Shown piece after piece: positions 33,369 to 41,886 of a stretch of 57,941 bases of DNA. The notes below the pieces were generated by a model. That model ran no database searches. It saw nothing but the letters and a program-made list of their open reading frames with translations, and had not been told where the DNA came from. The stretch is from the NCBI RefSeq assembly GCF_000227725.2, contig NZ_MU255056.1, forward strand, positions 2,511,992-2,569,932, in the 5' to 3' direction. Within the stretch, counting starts at the first letter, position 1; each line of letters starts with the position of its first letter. A program made the position numbers and the translations under genes. The DNA is from Thiorhodospira sibirica ATCC 700588. Its GTDB lineage: Bacteria; Pseudomonadota; Gammaproteobacteria; Ectothiorhodospirales; Ectothiorhodospiraceae.

Positions 33369-34052
33369 TTACTGTCGCGCACGAACGAGACGCACCCGGT
33401 ACTGCGCGATCTTGTAGCGGTTACCGACATTACCGTACCCGAAGCTCACGTACCACGCATCATCAGCAGTATAACTGGCATAGGGCGAAGACGACCAAAA
33501 GAAATCAGCAGGTGTTTTTGGAAAGGCCAGCGAATCAATGGTTGGCTTGTGATAGTCACCTTCACAACGCCCAGAACCTCCTACAGGCTCGCCCGTTGCA
33601 TCAAATTCCAAAGGTTTTTGTCGGCCAGAGGAACAATACACCAGGCTGAATAATTCCTTGAGTGTCGGGAGGCGCCAATCCGTATAACCGGCATAGCCAC
33701 CGGAGGCATTCAGCGCCTGCGCGGCCTGCAAGGCCGCATCCCATGTATATTCATTGGCCTTGCCGATACAGCGCCCGTTTTCCCAGGTTTGTCCCAGACT
33801 GCAACGCATCCACTGCAGCCCCGTTCGGACATCCAGCACCGTGCCGTCATATAAATCCTGGTAACGTCGAGAACCGATAAAGCTGCGTTCATGGGCAAGT
33901 AGTTTCTCTAACTCCTCTACCCGCTTTAATGCGGCCTCATGATCTTGCAATAACTTCATCGTCCCCGCGCTGTCGCCGCTAGGAGTGGCACACATCGCCT
34001 CCAGAATTTGTGCATCTATCTCAATATCAAATGCGGTACATAAACCCTGCAA
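33369..34052 (-). pseudogene. DUF1566/Lcl-domain protein, 3' part of a broken gene
   Basis: A 227-codon frame opening at a TTG. Residues 1-60 are helical (LLQDHEAALKRVEELEKLLAHE). One DUF1566 domain spans about 65-224 (GLQWMRCSLGQTW, YTDWRLPTLKELFSLVYC, FFWSSSPYA, RVRLVR). There is no signal peptide, unlike the two DUF1566 genes at the left end. Immediately upstream, in another frame, lies the segment at 34082-34255, which looks like the natural N-terminal part. A TAG and a frame change separate them, so the original gene is probably disrupted. Its last 33 codons partly follow the AAY-variable pattern, and the 3' flank is shared with the gene at 938. Confidence 0.65.
33381..33482 (-). other. 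Possible diverged DGR variable region (gene at 33369)
   Basis: Residues 191-224. Many codons at the variable sites end in C or T (TAT, AGT, TAC, GAT, AGC, AAT, GGT, AAC, CGC), and CGGGTGCGTCTCGTTCG is kept, but GGG, GCG and CAG break the rule and there is one extra codon. It may derive from a different template or have drifted. Confidence 0.45.
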
Positions 34053-34081
34053 AGCGTCTTTTTAGGTAGAGTTTTTAACCC

Positions 34082-34255
34082 CTATACCTGCTCAGCCAAG
34101 GCGTTTTCTTTGCGGGACAACAGCCATTTTTCCAATAAACCACTGTGCAAATGCTCATAGACCTCCGTGCAGAAATGCTCTCGTAAGCTGTCGATATCAC
34201 TTATCGTGTGCCCATCCATCACAAAATCAAATTTAATCCGCTTTTTGATCACCAT
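34082..34255 (-). pseudogene. N-terminal fragment of the broken DUF1566 gene
   Basis: It opens at ATG 34255 with GAGG nine bases upstream and reads MVIKKRIKFDFVMDGHTISD, then DSLREHFCTEVYEHLHSGLL, then EKWLLSRKENALAEQV, stopping at TAG. A short conserved-looking N-terminal module followed by a helical linker and DUF1566 fits the domain order expected for this type of cytoplasmic DUF1566 protein. Joining it to the frame at 33369 needs the TAG and one frameshift to be repaired. It could instead be a small separate gene. Confidence 0.5.
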
Positions 34256-34481
34256 GATCAGAATCCTCAATACTGTTAAATCGTCATACGTAGCAACACC
34301 CTGGGAACGCGCAGCCCCAGTTTATCAGGAGCACGGAGCTAAAGCTCCGTTCCCCCGGTGCACAGCGGGAGCTGTGCGCTCCCGGCAAACACTGTATATA
34401 CATACACCCCTTGGCCGCGCCTGCGTACCGATCTGGCCAGCTACCCGCAGCAGCTTCGCCGAAGATGGCGGGCTGTTTGGC
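34256..34481. repeat. Intergenic stretch with short inverted repeats
   Basis: No gene seen. Palindromes include CGGAGCTAAAGCTCCG (about 34336-34351) and GGGAGCTGTGCGCTCCC (about 34367-34383). Both genes bordering it are on the minus strand, so it separates the FIST gene's 3' end from the broken DUF1566 gene's start. Confidence 0.5.
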
Positions 34482-35609
34482 TTAGCGTGTGGGGAAGAGT
34501 CCCAAGACGGAGGTTTTGTTGTAAAACTCCAGATAATCATGTCCGCTGTTGGCGATTTCGCCCAGGGTAAAGGCGCCAAAGACCGGGGTTTCGCGTCCCA
34601 CGGCCTGTAATTCCTGGGTGATTTTGTCGCCGAGAAATAATACCCGCGAGATGCAGTCAATAAACAGGCCTGCCGTTGCACCCGGCTGTTTGAACCCGTC
34701 TTTGGCCTGATCCCGAGCGGCGGCGGCGGCTTCGATCAAGGAGTCGCTGGTGCCGTTGAGCAGTTTGACAAAGCACCCTTCCGGCACCTCGCCTACGCAC
34801 AGCAATTCAGAGCCATTGACCACTTTGAGCGGGTCACGCACGATCATCTCCGTGCCCAGTTTGGCAATGCCAAAGGGGTAGGATTTGGCCAGGTCGAAAA
34901 AATTATCTTCACGCAGTTCTTGCCCACTGTGGGCTTCCACCAGACGTTTATAGACCGCAAAGGCCGGTTCCCAGTCGAGGGTCTGGATCAGGTTGCGCTG
35001 GGCGCTGGTGACTTTGATGCCTTCGCTGATGGCCTGCCAGCCGTGGGTGACGCCGATGCTGCTGTACAGTGGCAGACGGGCGAGAATCGCAACATCCTGC
35101 AAGACGCCCTGCGGGGTGAGGATGCAGGGGCGTTGTTGAAAGCTCAATGAGCCTGCGCCTCCGCCGATGAAGTTGTCATCCAGGCCGAAATAGAGAAACA
35201 GGCCTTCAATCAGGCTGCTGATGCGACTGGCCAGACCGTCCACCAGAACCAGCAGGGTGGCGGGGCCATCCAGATCTTCCCATGCGGCGGTGGCGTGTTC
35301 GATGTGTTGATCAAAGTCAGCTGCCGGATCGCTCAGGCCCTCAATCACTGCCAGGTCAGGGGTGACCGGTAAGCCGACCAGCAGGGTGCCTTGGGCGTAA
35401 TTGGTATTGGCATAGGCAATTTGCGGGAAGATGCCGCCAAAGACCGGCAGCGGGTTGTCACGCAGAAGCTGGGATAGCTTTTGTGTATCCCAGTCATTAT
35501 GATCACAGCCTAATACGAGAATGGCCTTAAGATCGTCGCTGCGGTTGAGGGTTTGCAGGGCGAGGGCAAATTGCGCCAGGCTTCCTGTGGGTTCAAAATA
35601 AAGCTGCAT
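34482..35609 (-). CDS. FIST-domain sensor protein
   Basis: About 375 residues from ATG 35609 (AAAGGCAG upstream); an earlier in-frame ATG at 35681 is less likely. The N-terminal FIST domain (AILVLGCDHNDW, VFGGIFPQIAY, DNFIGGGAGSLSFQQRPCI) and the FIST C domain (GCFVKLLNGTSDSLIEAAAAA, GLFIDCISRVLFLGDKITQEL, VFGAFTLGEIANSGHDYLEFYNKT) are both present. FIST domains are proposed to bind small ligands such as amino acids and commonly accompany signalling proteins. It is divergent from the REC-GGDEF-EAL gene, which supports a shared role in signal input. Confidence 0.88.
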   Translation of the reverse strand: MQLYFEPTGSLAQFALALQTLNRSDDLKAILVLGCDHNDWDTQKLSQLLRDNPLPVFGGIFPQIAYANTNYAQGTLLVGLPVTPDLAVIEGLSDPAADFDQHIEHATAAWEDLDGPATLLVLVDGLASRISSLIEGLFLYFGLDDNFIGGGAGSLSFQQRPCILTPQGVLQDVAILARLPLYSSIGVTHGWQAISEGIKVTSAQRNLIQTLDWEPAFAVYKRLVEAHSGQELREDNFFDLAKSYPFGIAKLGTEMIVRDPLKVVNGSELLCVGEVPEGCFVKLLNGTSDSLIEAAAAARDQAKDGFKQPGATAGLFIDCISRVLFLGDKITQELQAVGRETPVFGAFTLGEIANSGHDYLEFYNKTSVLGLFPTR

Positions 35610-35781
35610 GTTTATCTGCCTTTGTTGTCGCATCGCATGGTTAGCATAGAGGCCGCTGATCAGGGGGGTCAACGAGGTCAAGTATATCCAAATACCGCGT
35701 TATCTTGGCCTATGTTGCGTGGTTTTTGGTAGCGTGGCATCGTGTATCGGCCCATCCCGCCATCACTGGATAAAAAAACTG
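35610..35781. promoter_or_regulatory. Divergent promoter region FIST gene / EAL gene
   Basis: A 172-base gap between divergent start codons. No clear -35/-10 pair or operator stands out. Confidence 0.4.
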
Positions 35782-37881
35782 ATGAAACGCTTATCGGAGA
35801 GTGCAGAGCATACGCTGTTGCTGGTTGATGATGATCCTACGCTGCGTTTACTGGTCGCGGCGGGGTTGCAGCAGCAAGGTTATCGTGTGATCCAGGCAGA
35901 GCAGGGCGTGCAGGCACTGGAGCAGATCAGGGCGCATCCGGTGGATTTGGTGTTGCTCGACGTGATGATGCCGGGGATCAGTGGTTTTGAGGTGTTGCGA
36001 ACCCTGCGGGCCTTGACGGGGCATGAGCATTTGCCGGTGTTAATGCTCACCGGGGCCGATGATGTGGCATCGGTTAATGAGGCTTTTGAAGCCGGGGCGA
36101 CGGATTTCATCACCAAGCCGATCAATCTGCCGTTGCTGATTCAGCGGGTGCGCTATGCCTTGCGCGGGGCGCAGCGCGAAACCATGTTGCGCCAGCTCTA
36201 TTTGCAGCAACAAACGGCCTGCCGGCTGGCGCACCTGGGCTTTTGGCAACTGGATGTGCGCACAAAAATGATTTGCTGGTCGGAGGATGCCGCCGAGCTG
36301 CTGGGCTGGCATGAGGCGCTCCCCGCGACGGTGGATGAATTTGTCAAGCAGGTGGTGCCATCGGATCAAGCGCGCCTGGAAAGCCTGTTAAATCTTACGG
36401 TGCAGCATCACGAGGGTTTTAATACCGAAGTGACCCTGGGACAGGGCCATCAGGAGCGTACCTTGCGTTTGCAGGGGACGATTCCACCGCAAGATACCGT
36501 AATGATCGGCGCCTTTCAGGATGTCACCGCCCTGCGCGCCTTTGAAGATCAAGCCTTTTATCTGACCGGGCATGACGAACTCACCGACCTGCCCAATCAG
36601 CGCCTGTTTACCCGCCTGCTTGGCGAGCAGATTCAGCGCTTGAACGCCACGCAGGCGCCCTTTGCCCTGCTGGTATTTGACATCCATCGGCTGCATCGCA
36701 TCAATGAGGGCTTTGGGATCAAGGCCGGCGATGAGGTGTTGCGCACCTTTGCCCAGCGTTTGCAACAGCATACCCCGCCTAATGCGCTGCTGTGTCGGCT
36801 GGAGGCCGATACCTTTGCGCTGACGCTTCCCATTGAGACGGGCGATAAGGTCAATGAGATCGTGCTTGATCAATGGGCTGAATCTCTGGAGCGGCCTTAT
36901 GGCATCGGCAGCCGCGAGGTGTTTGTGGATTTTTCCGTCGGTGGCTGTCGCTATCCGCACGATGCCCAGCAGGCCGAGGCCTTGATTCAGCTGGCCAAGC
37001 GCGCCCAGCGTCATGCGCGCCAGAAAAACGGTCTGAAACTGAGCTTTCATCATCAGATTGATCTGGATAGCTCAACCCAGGGGATTATTCTGGAGACGGA
37101 TTTACGCCGGGCGCTGGAGCGCGATGAGTTTTTTTTGGTGTATCAGCCCCAGCAGGATATGAGCACCGGGCAGATTGTCGGCGCCGAGGCGCTGTTACGC
37201 TGGCGCCATGCCAGGCAGGGGGTGATTTCGCCGGATCGCTTTATCCCCTTGCTGGAGGAAAGCGGCAAGATTCAGGCCGTGGGCGAGTGGGTGATTCAAG
37301 CGGCCTGCGCCCAGACGGCGAGCTGGCGGGCGCAGGGGATGGCGCTGCGCATGGGTATTAACCTCTCGGCCTTGCAGTTTGAGCAGCCGGATTTGACCGC
37401 GAGGATTAAGCACCATGTGGCGCAGTATGGCGTACCCGCAGAACATATTGAGCTGGAAATCACCGAAAGCATTGCGATGCGCAATCCCAAAGCGACCCTG
37501 CTCACCTTGCAAAAGCTCAAAAGCGCGGGCTTTCAGATTGCCATTGATGATTTTGGGACCGGCTACTCATCCATGGAATATTTGTTGCGCTTTCCACTGG
37601 ATAAACTCAAGATTGACCGCAGTTTTGTCCGCAATATCACCGATGAGGCGCGCAGTCGCAGCATCATTCGGGCGCTCAATGTGCTGGGCAATGGCCTGAA
37701 CCTGAAAATCATTGCCGAAGGGGTCGAAACACAGCGCCAGCGTGATTATCTGGATGCCCTCGGGATTCAGGAAATCCAGGGCTTTTTGCTGGCCAAACCC
37801 TTGCCCGCCGATGAATTTGAAGCCTTTTTCCAGCAACACGCCGTCGAGCAGGCGCAACATTGCCCGGCTTCTGACGCCTAA
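35782..37881 (+). CDS. REC-PAS-like-GGDEF(degenerate)-EAL protein, likely c-di-GMP phosphodiesterase
   Basis: About 699 residues from ATG 35782; an upstream frame from 35719 is not favoured. The REC domain (about 10-125) has LLLVDDDPTLR, LVLLDVMMPGISGFE and FITKPI. A PAS-like segment (about 150-255) follows. The GGDEF-like domain (about 265-430) keeps FGIKAGDEVLR but has LEADTF where GGDEF should be, so cyclase activity is unlikely. The EAL domain (about 440-690) has EALLRW, the NLS motif, EITES, IDDFGTGYSSMEYL, KIDRSF and EGVET, which fits an active phosphodiesterase. It is followed by the hybrid kinase gene after 33 bases and probably co-transcribed. Confidence 0.9.
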   Translation: MKRLSESAEHTLLLVDDDPTLRLLVAAGLQQQGYRVIQAEQGVQALEQIRAHPVDLVLLDVMMPGISGFEVLRTLRALTGHEHLPVLMLTGADDVASVNEAFEAGATDFITKPINLPLLIQRVRYALRGAQRETMLRQLYLQQQTACRLAHLGFWQLDVRTKMICWSEDAAELLGWHEALPATVDEFVKQVVPSDQARLESLLNLTVQHHEGFNTEVTLGQGHQERTLRLQGTIPPQDTVMIGAFQDVTALRAFEDQAFYLTGHDELTDLPNQRLFTRLLGEQIQRLNATQAPFALLVFDIHRLHRINEGFGIKAGDEVLRTFAQRLQQHTPPNALLCRLEADTFALTLPIETGDKVNEIVLDQWAESLERPYGIGSREVFVDFSVGGCRYPHDAQQAEALIQLAKRAQRHARQKNGLKLSFHHQIDLDSSTQGIILETDLRRALERDEFFLVYQPQQDMSTGQIVGAEALLRWRHARQGVISPDRFIPLLEESGKIQAVGEWVIQAACAQTASWRAQGMALRMGINLSALQFEQPDLTARIKHHVAQYGVPAEHIELEITESIAMRNPKATLLTLQKLKSAGFQIAIDDFGTGYSSMEYLLRFPLDKLKIDRSFVRNITDEARSRSIIRALNVLGNGLNLKIIAEGVETQRQRDYLDALGIQEIQGFLLAKPLPADEFEAFFQQHAVEQAQHCPASDA

Positions 37882-37914
37882 CTGGCTACCCCTGACCTAC
37901 TCGCTGAGATACCC

Positions 37915-40545
37915 ATGCCCGACACAGTACACGCTCAGGCCATCAATGAAACCGAGATTTTATATGAAATCTCCTTATCCATTGGCCGTACCCTTGAGCT
38001 GGAGGCGATGCTCAAACAAAGCCTGGGCACCCTCATGCGTCTGTGCAATTGCAATGCAGCGGTGGTGCTGCGCTATCAGGTGGACTGTGAGGAATGTAAG
38101 CGCCTGATCAGTCTGGAGGCGCCGATTGCCTGGGATAAGGTCTATGTCGCGCCGCGCAATATTGCCAACAAGCCGGAATATGTTCAGTTTCGCGAATCGC
38201 TGGCGCTGCCCATGCGTATTTGTGAAATCAGCGCATGGACTCAAGGCCTGCCACGCGCTGCGCCAGGCGCGGTGGCGGGACAGACCTTTTATGCCTTCAA
38301 TCTCCCCGACTTTGGGGTGCTGGTGTTGCATCGTACCGGCGAGGCGATGCGCGAGACCTTTGTGCAGTCCTTACAAAAACTGATGGATAAGCTGGCCTAC
38401 TCGGCCAAGGCCTGTCTGTATGAAGCCGAATTAAAGCATCAGATGGAGGCGGCGCAGGCGGCCAATGTGGCGAAAAGCCGCTTTCTGGCGAATATGAGCC
38501 ATGAAATCCGCACCCCGATGAACGGCATTCTCGGGATGCTGGATATTGTGCTGGAAACCCCGCTGGAAAAAAGCCAGCAGGATTATCTGCGGCTGGCAAA
38601 GCTGTCGGCACAGCACTTGCTGGGGATCATCAACCAGGTGCTGGATATTTCCAAGATCGAGGCCAACAAGGTTGATTTGCATGAAGAAGTGCTCGATTTA
38701 GTGGATTTTATCGGCAAGGTCATGCAAACCCAAAGCGCGCTGGCCTTGGCCAAAGATATTCAGCTGCATTATCGCCTGGGCGCTAAGTTACCGCGCTATG
38801 TCACTGCTGATCGGGTGCGTTTGCAGCAAATCCTGGTTAATCTGCTGGGGAATGCGCTCAAATTCACCGAACGCGGCAGCGTGACGCTGGAGGCCAATGC
38901 TCTGGACAGTGATGCCGGGGATCAGTGTCTGCTCTCCTTTCACATCAAAGATACCGGCATCGGCATCCCGCAAGATAAGCTGGTGCGCATCTTTGATGCC
39001 TTTGAGCAGGTGGATACGCAGCGTAATCGCAAATATGAAGGCACCGGGCTGGGGCTGGCCATTACCAAGCAGTTGGTGGAGCTGATGCAGGGGCAGATCA
39101 GCGTGGGCAGTGAGCTGGGCAAAGGCTCGCAATTTACCGTCAAATTGCCGCTGCCGCTGGCCGATCCCGCCGCGATCATCGACACCGCTCCGCCGCACTG
39201 TCCGCAGATTCGCAAGGTCTTGTTTGTGGATGACGAGCCGATCAATCGCGAGGTGTTTGCGGCGATGATGCAGATCATTGATCTCCCGCATGAGATTTGC
39301 AGCAGCGGGCCGGAAGCGATTTTTCGCCTGAAATGGGCGCGGGAGGCTCAAGAACCCTTTGATCTGGTGTTCATGGACAGCCACATGCCGGGCATGGACG
39401 GCTACACCGCCGCTGAGCAAATCATCAAAAACGGCCTGCTCGAAGGGCACCAGATTCTGATTCTCACCGCCTCCGCGCTCAAAGAAGAATCCGAACGCTG
39501 CAAAGAACTAGACCTCTTGGGCTATCTCACCAAACCCATTGCGCTCAATGATCTGCGGGCGGTGTTTGCGCAAAATGCCCGCCTGAATGCCCCGCCGCAG
39601 GATGTCTCGGCCTTGGCACAGACCACCCGGCCATTGGCTATCTTGCTGGCGGAGGATAATCAGATCAATCAGATGGTGGCGCTGAAACTGCTGGAAAAAA
39701 TCCACGCCCAGTGCAGCGTGGCCAATAACGGCGCCGAGGCGGTACGCATGGCGCAGGAAAAAGATTTTGACCTGATTTTGATGGACATCATGATGCCGGT
39801 GATGGATGGCATTGAAGCCATTCGCTGCATCCGTGAGGATGCGCAAACGCACGGGCGTCCCTTCGTGCCCATCATCGCCATGACCGCCAATACCATGAAA
39901 GGCGATAAAGAGTATTATCTTTCCGAAGGCGTGCAGGGCTATGTCGCCAAGCCGGTGGAACCGAGCGCCCTGTATCTGGAGATTGAGCGGGTGGTGGCAG
40001 AACATCCGGTGAGCCATCGCGTTAAAAAGAGCGCACGGCTAAGCGGCTTGGACGATCTGCTGGCCTTGGGCGATGCTGACACAGAAGATACGTGGCGGCA
40101 TCTTCCAGATGTCGCTCCAAACATGGAAACGGCGCAAAGTAGCGACGCCATCCCCACAGAGGCGCCGCTGTTGCTGGACTGGGATCGTGCGGTTAAGCAA
40201 CTGGGGGGCGAGGCCGCCATCCTGAGCACGGCGCTGACGATGTTTACCGAAGGGTTGCCACAGACCTTCGAGGACATGCGTCAGGCCTTTGCTGATCAGG
40301 ACATCGCCCGCCTGGCCTTGCTGGCGCACACACTCAAAAGCCAGTGCGCGACATTTTGCGCCGCCCCGGCGCAAGCCGCCGCCCTCAACCTTGAACAACT
40401 GTGCAAGGCCAAAGAGACGCCTGCACAGATTGAGGCCGCACTCAAGCAACTCTTAAGGGAACTTGAGGCGCTGGATACCGCCATACAAAGCACTGCCCAA
40501 CAGCGACAACCCATTGAAAGTGCCCAGCGTACCCGCTTAGCATAA
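37915..40545 (+). CDS. Hybrid sensor histidine kinase with two receiver domains and HPt
   Basis: An 876-residue soluble protein. An N-terminal GAF-like sensory region (about 10-165) has a cysteine cluster (RYQVDCEECKRL). A HisKA domain with His196 in NMSHEIRTPMNGILG, an HATPase domain (ILVNLLGNALKF, IKDTGIGIP, GTGLGLAITKQL), receiver 1 (LFVDDEPINREVF, LVFMDSHMPGMDGY) and receiver 2 (ILLAEDNQINQMVA, LILMDIMMPVMDGIE) follow, with a C-terminal HPt domain (LALLAHTLKSQCATF). No membrane helices. The linker between receiver 2 and HPt contains an in-frame copy of the dispersed hairpin (40095-40115), coding for RHLPDVA. The full phosphorelay is in one chain; the output could be the REC-EAL protein upstream. 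Confidence 0.92.
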   Translation: MPDTVHAQAINETEILYEISLSIGRTLELEAMLKQSLGTLMRLCNCNAAVVLRYQVDCEECKRLISLEAPIAWDKVYVAPRNIANKPEYVQFRESLALPMRICEISAWTQGLPRAAPGAVAGQTFYAFNLPDFGVLVLHRTGEAMRETFVQSLQKLMDKLAYSAKACLYEAELKHQMEAAQAANVAKSRFLANMSHEIRTPMNGILGMLDIVLETPLEKSQQDYLRLAKLSAQHLLGIINQVLDISKIEANKVDLHEEVLDLVDFIGKVMQTQSALALAKDIQLHYRLGAKLPRYVTADRVRLQQILVNLLGNALKFTERGSVTLEANALDSDAGDQCLLSFHIKDTGIGIPQDKLVRIFDAFEQVDTQRNRKYEGTGLGLAITKQLVELMQGQISVGSELGKGSQFTVKLPLPLADPAAIIDTAPPHCPQIRKVLFVDDEPINREVFAAMMQIIDLPHEICSSGPEAIFRLKWAREAQEPFDLVFMDSHMPGMDGYTAAEQIIKNGLLEGHQILILTASALKEESERCKELDLLGYLTKPIALNDLRAVFAQNARLNAPPQDVSALAQTTRPLAILLAEDNQINQMVALKLLEKIHAQCSVANNGAEAVRMAQEKDFDLILMDIMMPVMDGIEAIRCIREDAQTHGRPFVPIIAMTANTMKGDKEYYLSEGVQGYVAKPVEPSALYLEIERVVAEHPVSHRVKKSARLSGLDDLLALGDADTEDTWRHLPDVAPNMETAQSSDAIPTEAPLLLDWDRAVKQLGGEAAILSTALTMFTEGLPQTFEDMRQAFADQDIARLALLAHTLKSQCATFCAAPAQAAALNLEQLCKAKETPAQIEAALKQLLRELEALDTAIQSTAQQRQPIESAQRTRLA
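40095..40115. repeat. Dispersed hairpin inside hybrid kinase coding sequence
   Basis: Arms GCGGCATC and GATGTCGC (one mismatch), loop TTCCA. It has the same geometry as the intergenic hairpins at 24130 and 33329. It is read in frame and lies in a low-complexity linker, so insertion would have been tolerated. Confidence 0.6.
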
Positions 40546-40558
40546 TAACGATAAAACC

Positions 40559-41827
40559 ATGACAGACCCAGCCTCCCCCGTACCTGCCGCATCCAAGACC
40601 CAGGCAAGCTACACCATTGCCTTGCAAGCCATTTGTGACCGCCACTATCGCCATGTGGCCGATGAATTACTCTACCGGGCACAGCACAATGCTGATCATG
40701 CCGACATCGCCGACCCCTTGCAGGCGACCGCCCGTGCCTGCAGCGCCGCGCTGTATGAAGTCGGGCTGTCTGCCCTGGTGGGCTCGCGCTCTTTGTTTTT
40801 CAATACCTCTGAAGAATGGATCAACAACCCCGAAATCATGCCGCTGTCCAGTGAACAACTGGTGGCAGAAGTGCCCTGTCATCTGCTGCACCAGGCCGAT
40901 GCCTGCAAAAAACTCGAATATCTGCGACAGAATGGCTACCGCATTGCGCTGGATGATTTTTCGCTGGAAACCCACCCCCTGTCGGCGCTCAATCTGGTGG
41001 ATTATCTGAAAATCGACATCCGCGCCCCCCACGCCCCCCACGCCCTGCGCTACCTGCAAACCTACAAAGATGCCGGGGTATTGCTGGTCGCCTGCTTTGT
41101 GGAAAGCATCGAGCAACTGGAACAGGCCAAGGCCGCAGGTTTTGATCTGTTTCAGGGCTATGTCTTTGCGCCCCCCGCAGAAATCCGCACCCTCGGTCTC
41201 AAGCGACACAGCAACCGCGAGGCCCAACTGCGCATTCTCAGTGAGCTGTGTTTGGCCCAACCCGCCCTGGAGCGACTGGAAACGCTGCTGGCGCAAGACC
41301 CGCATCTATGCACCCTGCTGCTTAAATACATCAACTCCGCTGCCAATCAACGCCGGGCGCATACGATTACCCATTTGCGCGACGCCATCCTCATTGCCGG
41401 TTTTGACCGCATCAAGGCGCTAGCCTCCGCGATTTTGCTATCACGCAACGACCCCATTCATCAAGTGCGCCTGCGCACCGTGCTGATCCGCGCGGCGATG
41501 TGCAAACATCTGGCCCAACGCATCAGCACCCTGGACAAAGACAGCGCCTTCATCGTCGGCCTGTTCTCCAACCTCGAAGGCCTGGAAGACACCCCCCTCA
41601 ATGAACTGCTCAAAACCATGCCCTTTAGCGAGGCAATCAAAGACGCCTTGCTGCACCGTGAAGGCGAACTGGGTAAATTACTGCAACTGGTGGAAGACTA
41701 CGAAGCCGGACGCCTGCTACAAAAATCGCCACAGTTCATCGCCCTTTTAAACCAGGACTACCTGCAAGCCAGCGTCTGGACGGAAAACCTGCTCACCGCA
41801 CACGGCATGAGCCTAAGTCCCGGATAA
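40559..41827 (+). CDS. EAL-like plus HDOD signalling protein (YuxH type)
   Basis: A 422-residue protein. The N-terminal part (about 15-210) is an EAL-type barrel without catalytic residues: FFNTSEEWI, YRIALDDFSLETHPLSALNLVDYLKIDI, and GFDLFQGYVFAPP are recognisable, but the EAL motif itself is missing. The C-terminal HDOD domain (about 220-400) shows LLLKYINSAANQRRAHTITHLRDAILIAGFDRIKALA and the HD-like loop region without phosphohydrolase residues. Such proteins act as non-enzymatic c-di-GMP-linked scaffolds. It follows the hybrid kinase after 13 bases and closes the operon. Confidence 0.88.
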   Translation: MTDPASPVPAASKTQASYTIALQAICDRHYRHVADELLYRAQHNADHADIADPLQATARACSAALYEVGLSALVGSRSLFFNTSEEWINNPEIMPLSSEQLVAEVPCHLLHQADACKKLEYLRQNGYRIALDDFSLETHPLSALNLVDYLKIDIRAPHAPHALRYLQTYKDAGVLLVACFVESIEQLEQAKAAGFDLFQGYVFAPPAEIRTLGLKRHSNREAQLRILSELCLAQPALERLETLLAQDPHLCTLLLKYINSAANQRRAHTITHLRDAILIAGFDRIKALASAILLSRNDPIHQVRLRTVLIRAAMCKHLAQRISTLDKDSAFIVGLFSNLEGLEDTPLNELLKTMPFSEAIKDALLHREGELGKLLQLVEDYEAGRLLQKSPQFIALLNQDYLQASVWTENLLTAHGMSLSPG

Positions 41828-41886
41828 CCTCGGTTCGCCATCCTTTCGCCGCGCAAATCGCCCGCGACACAGCATCACATGGCTTA

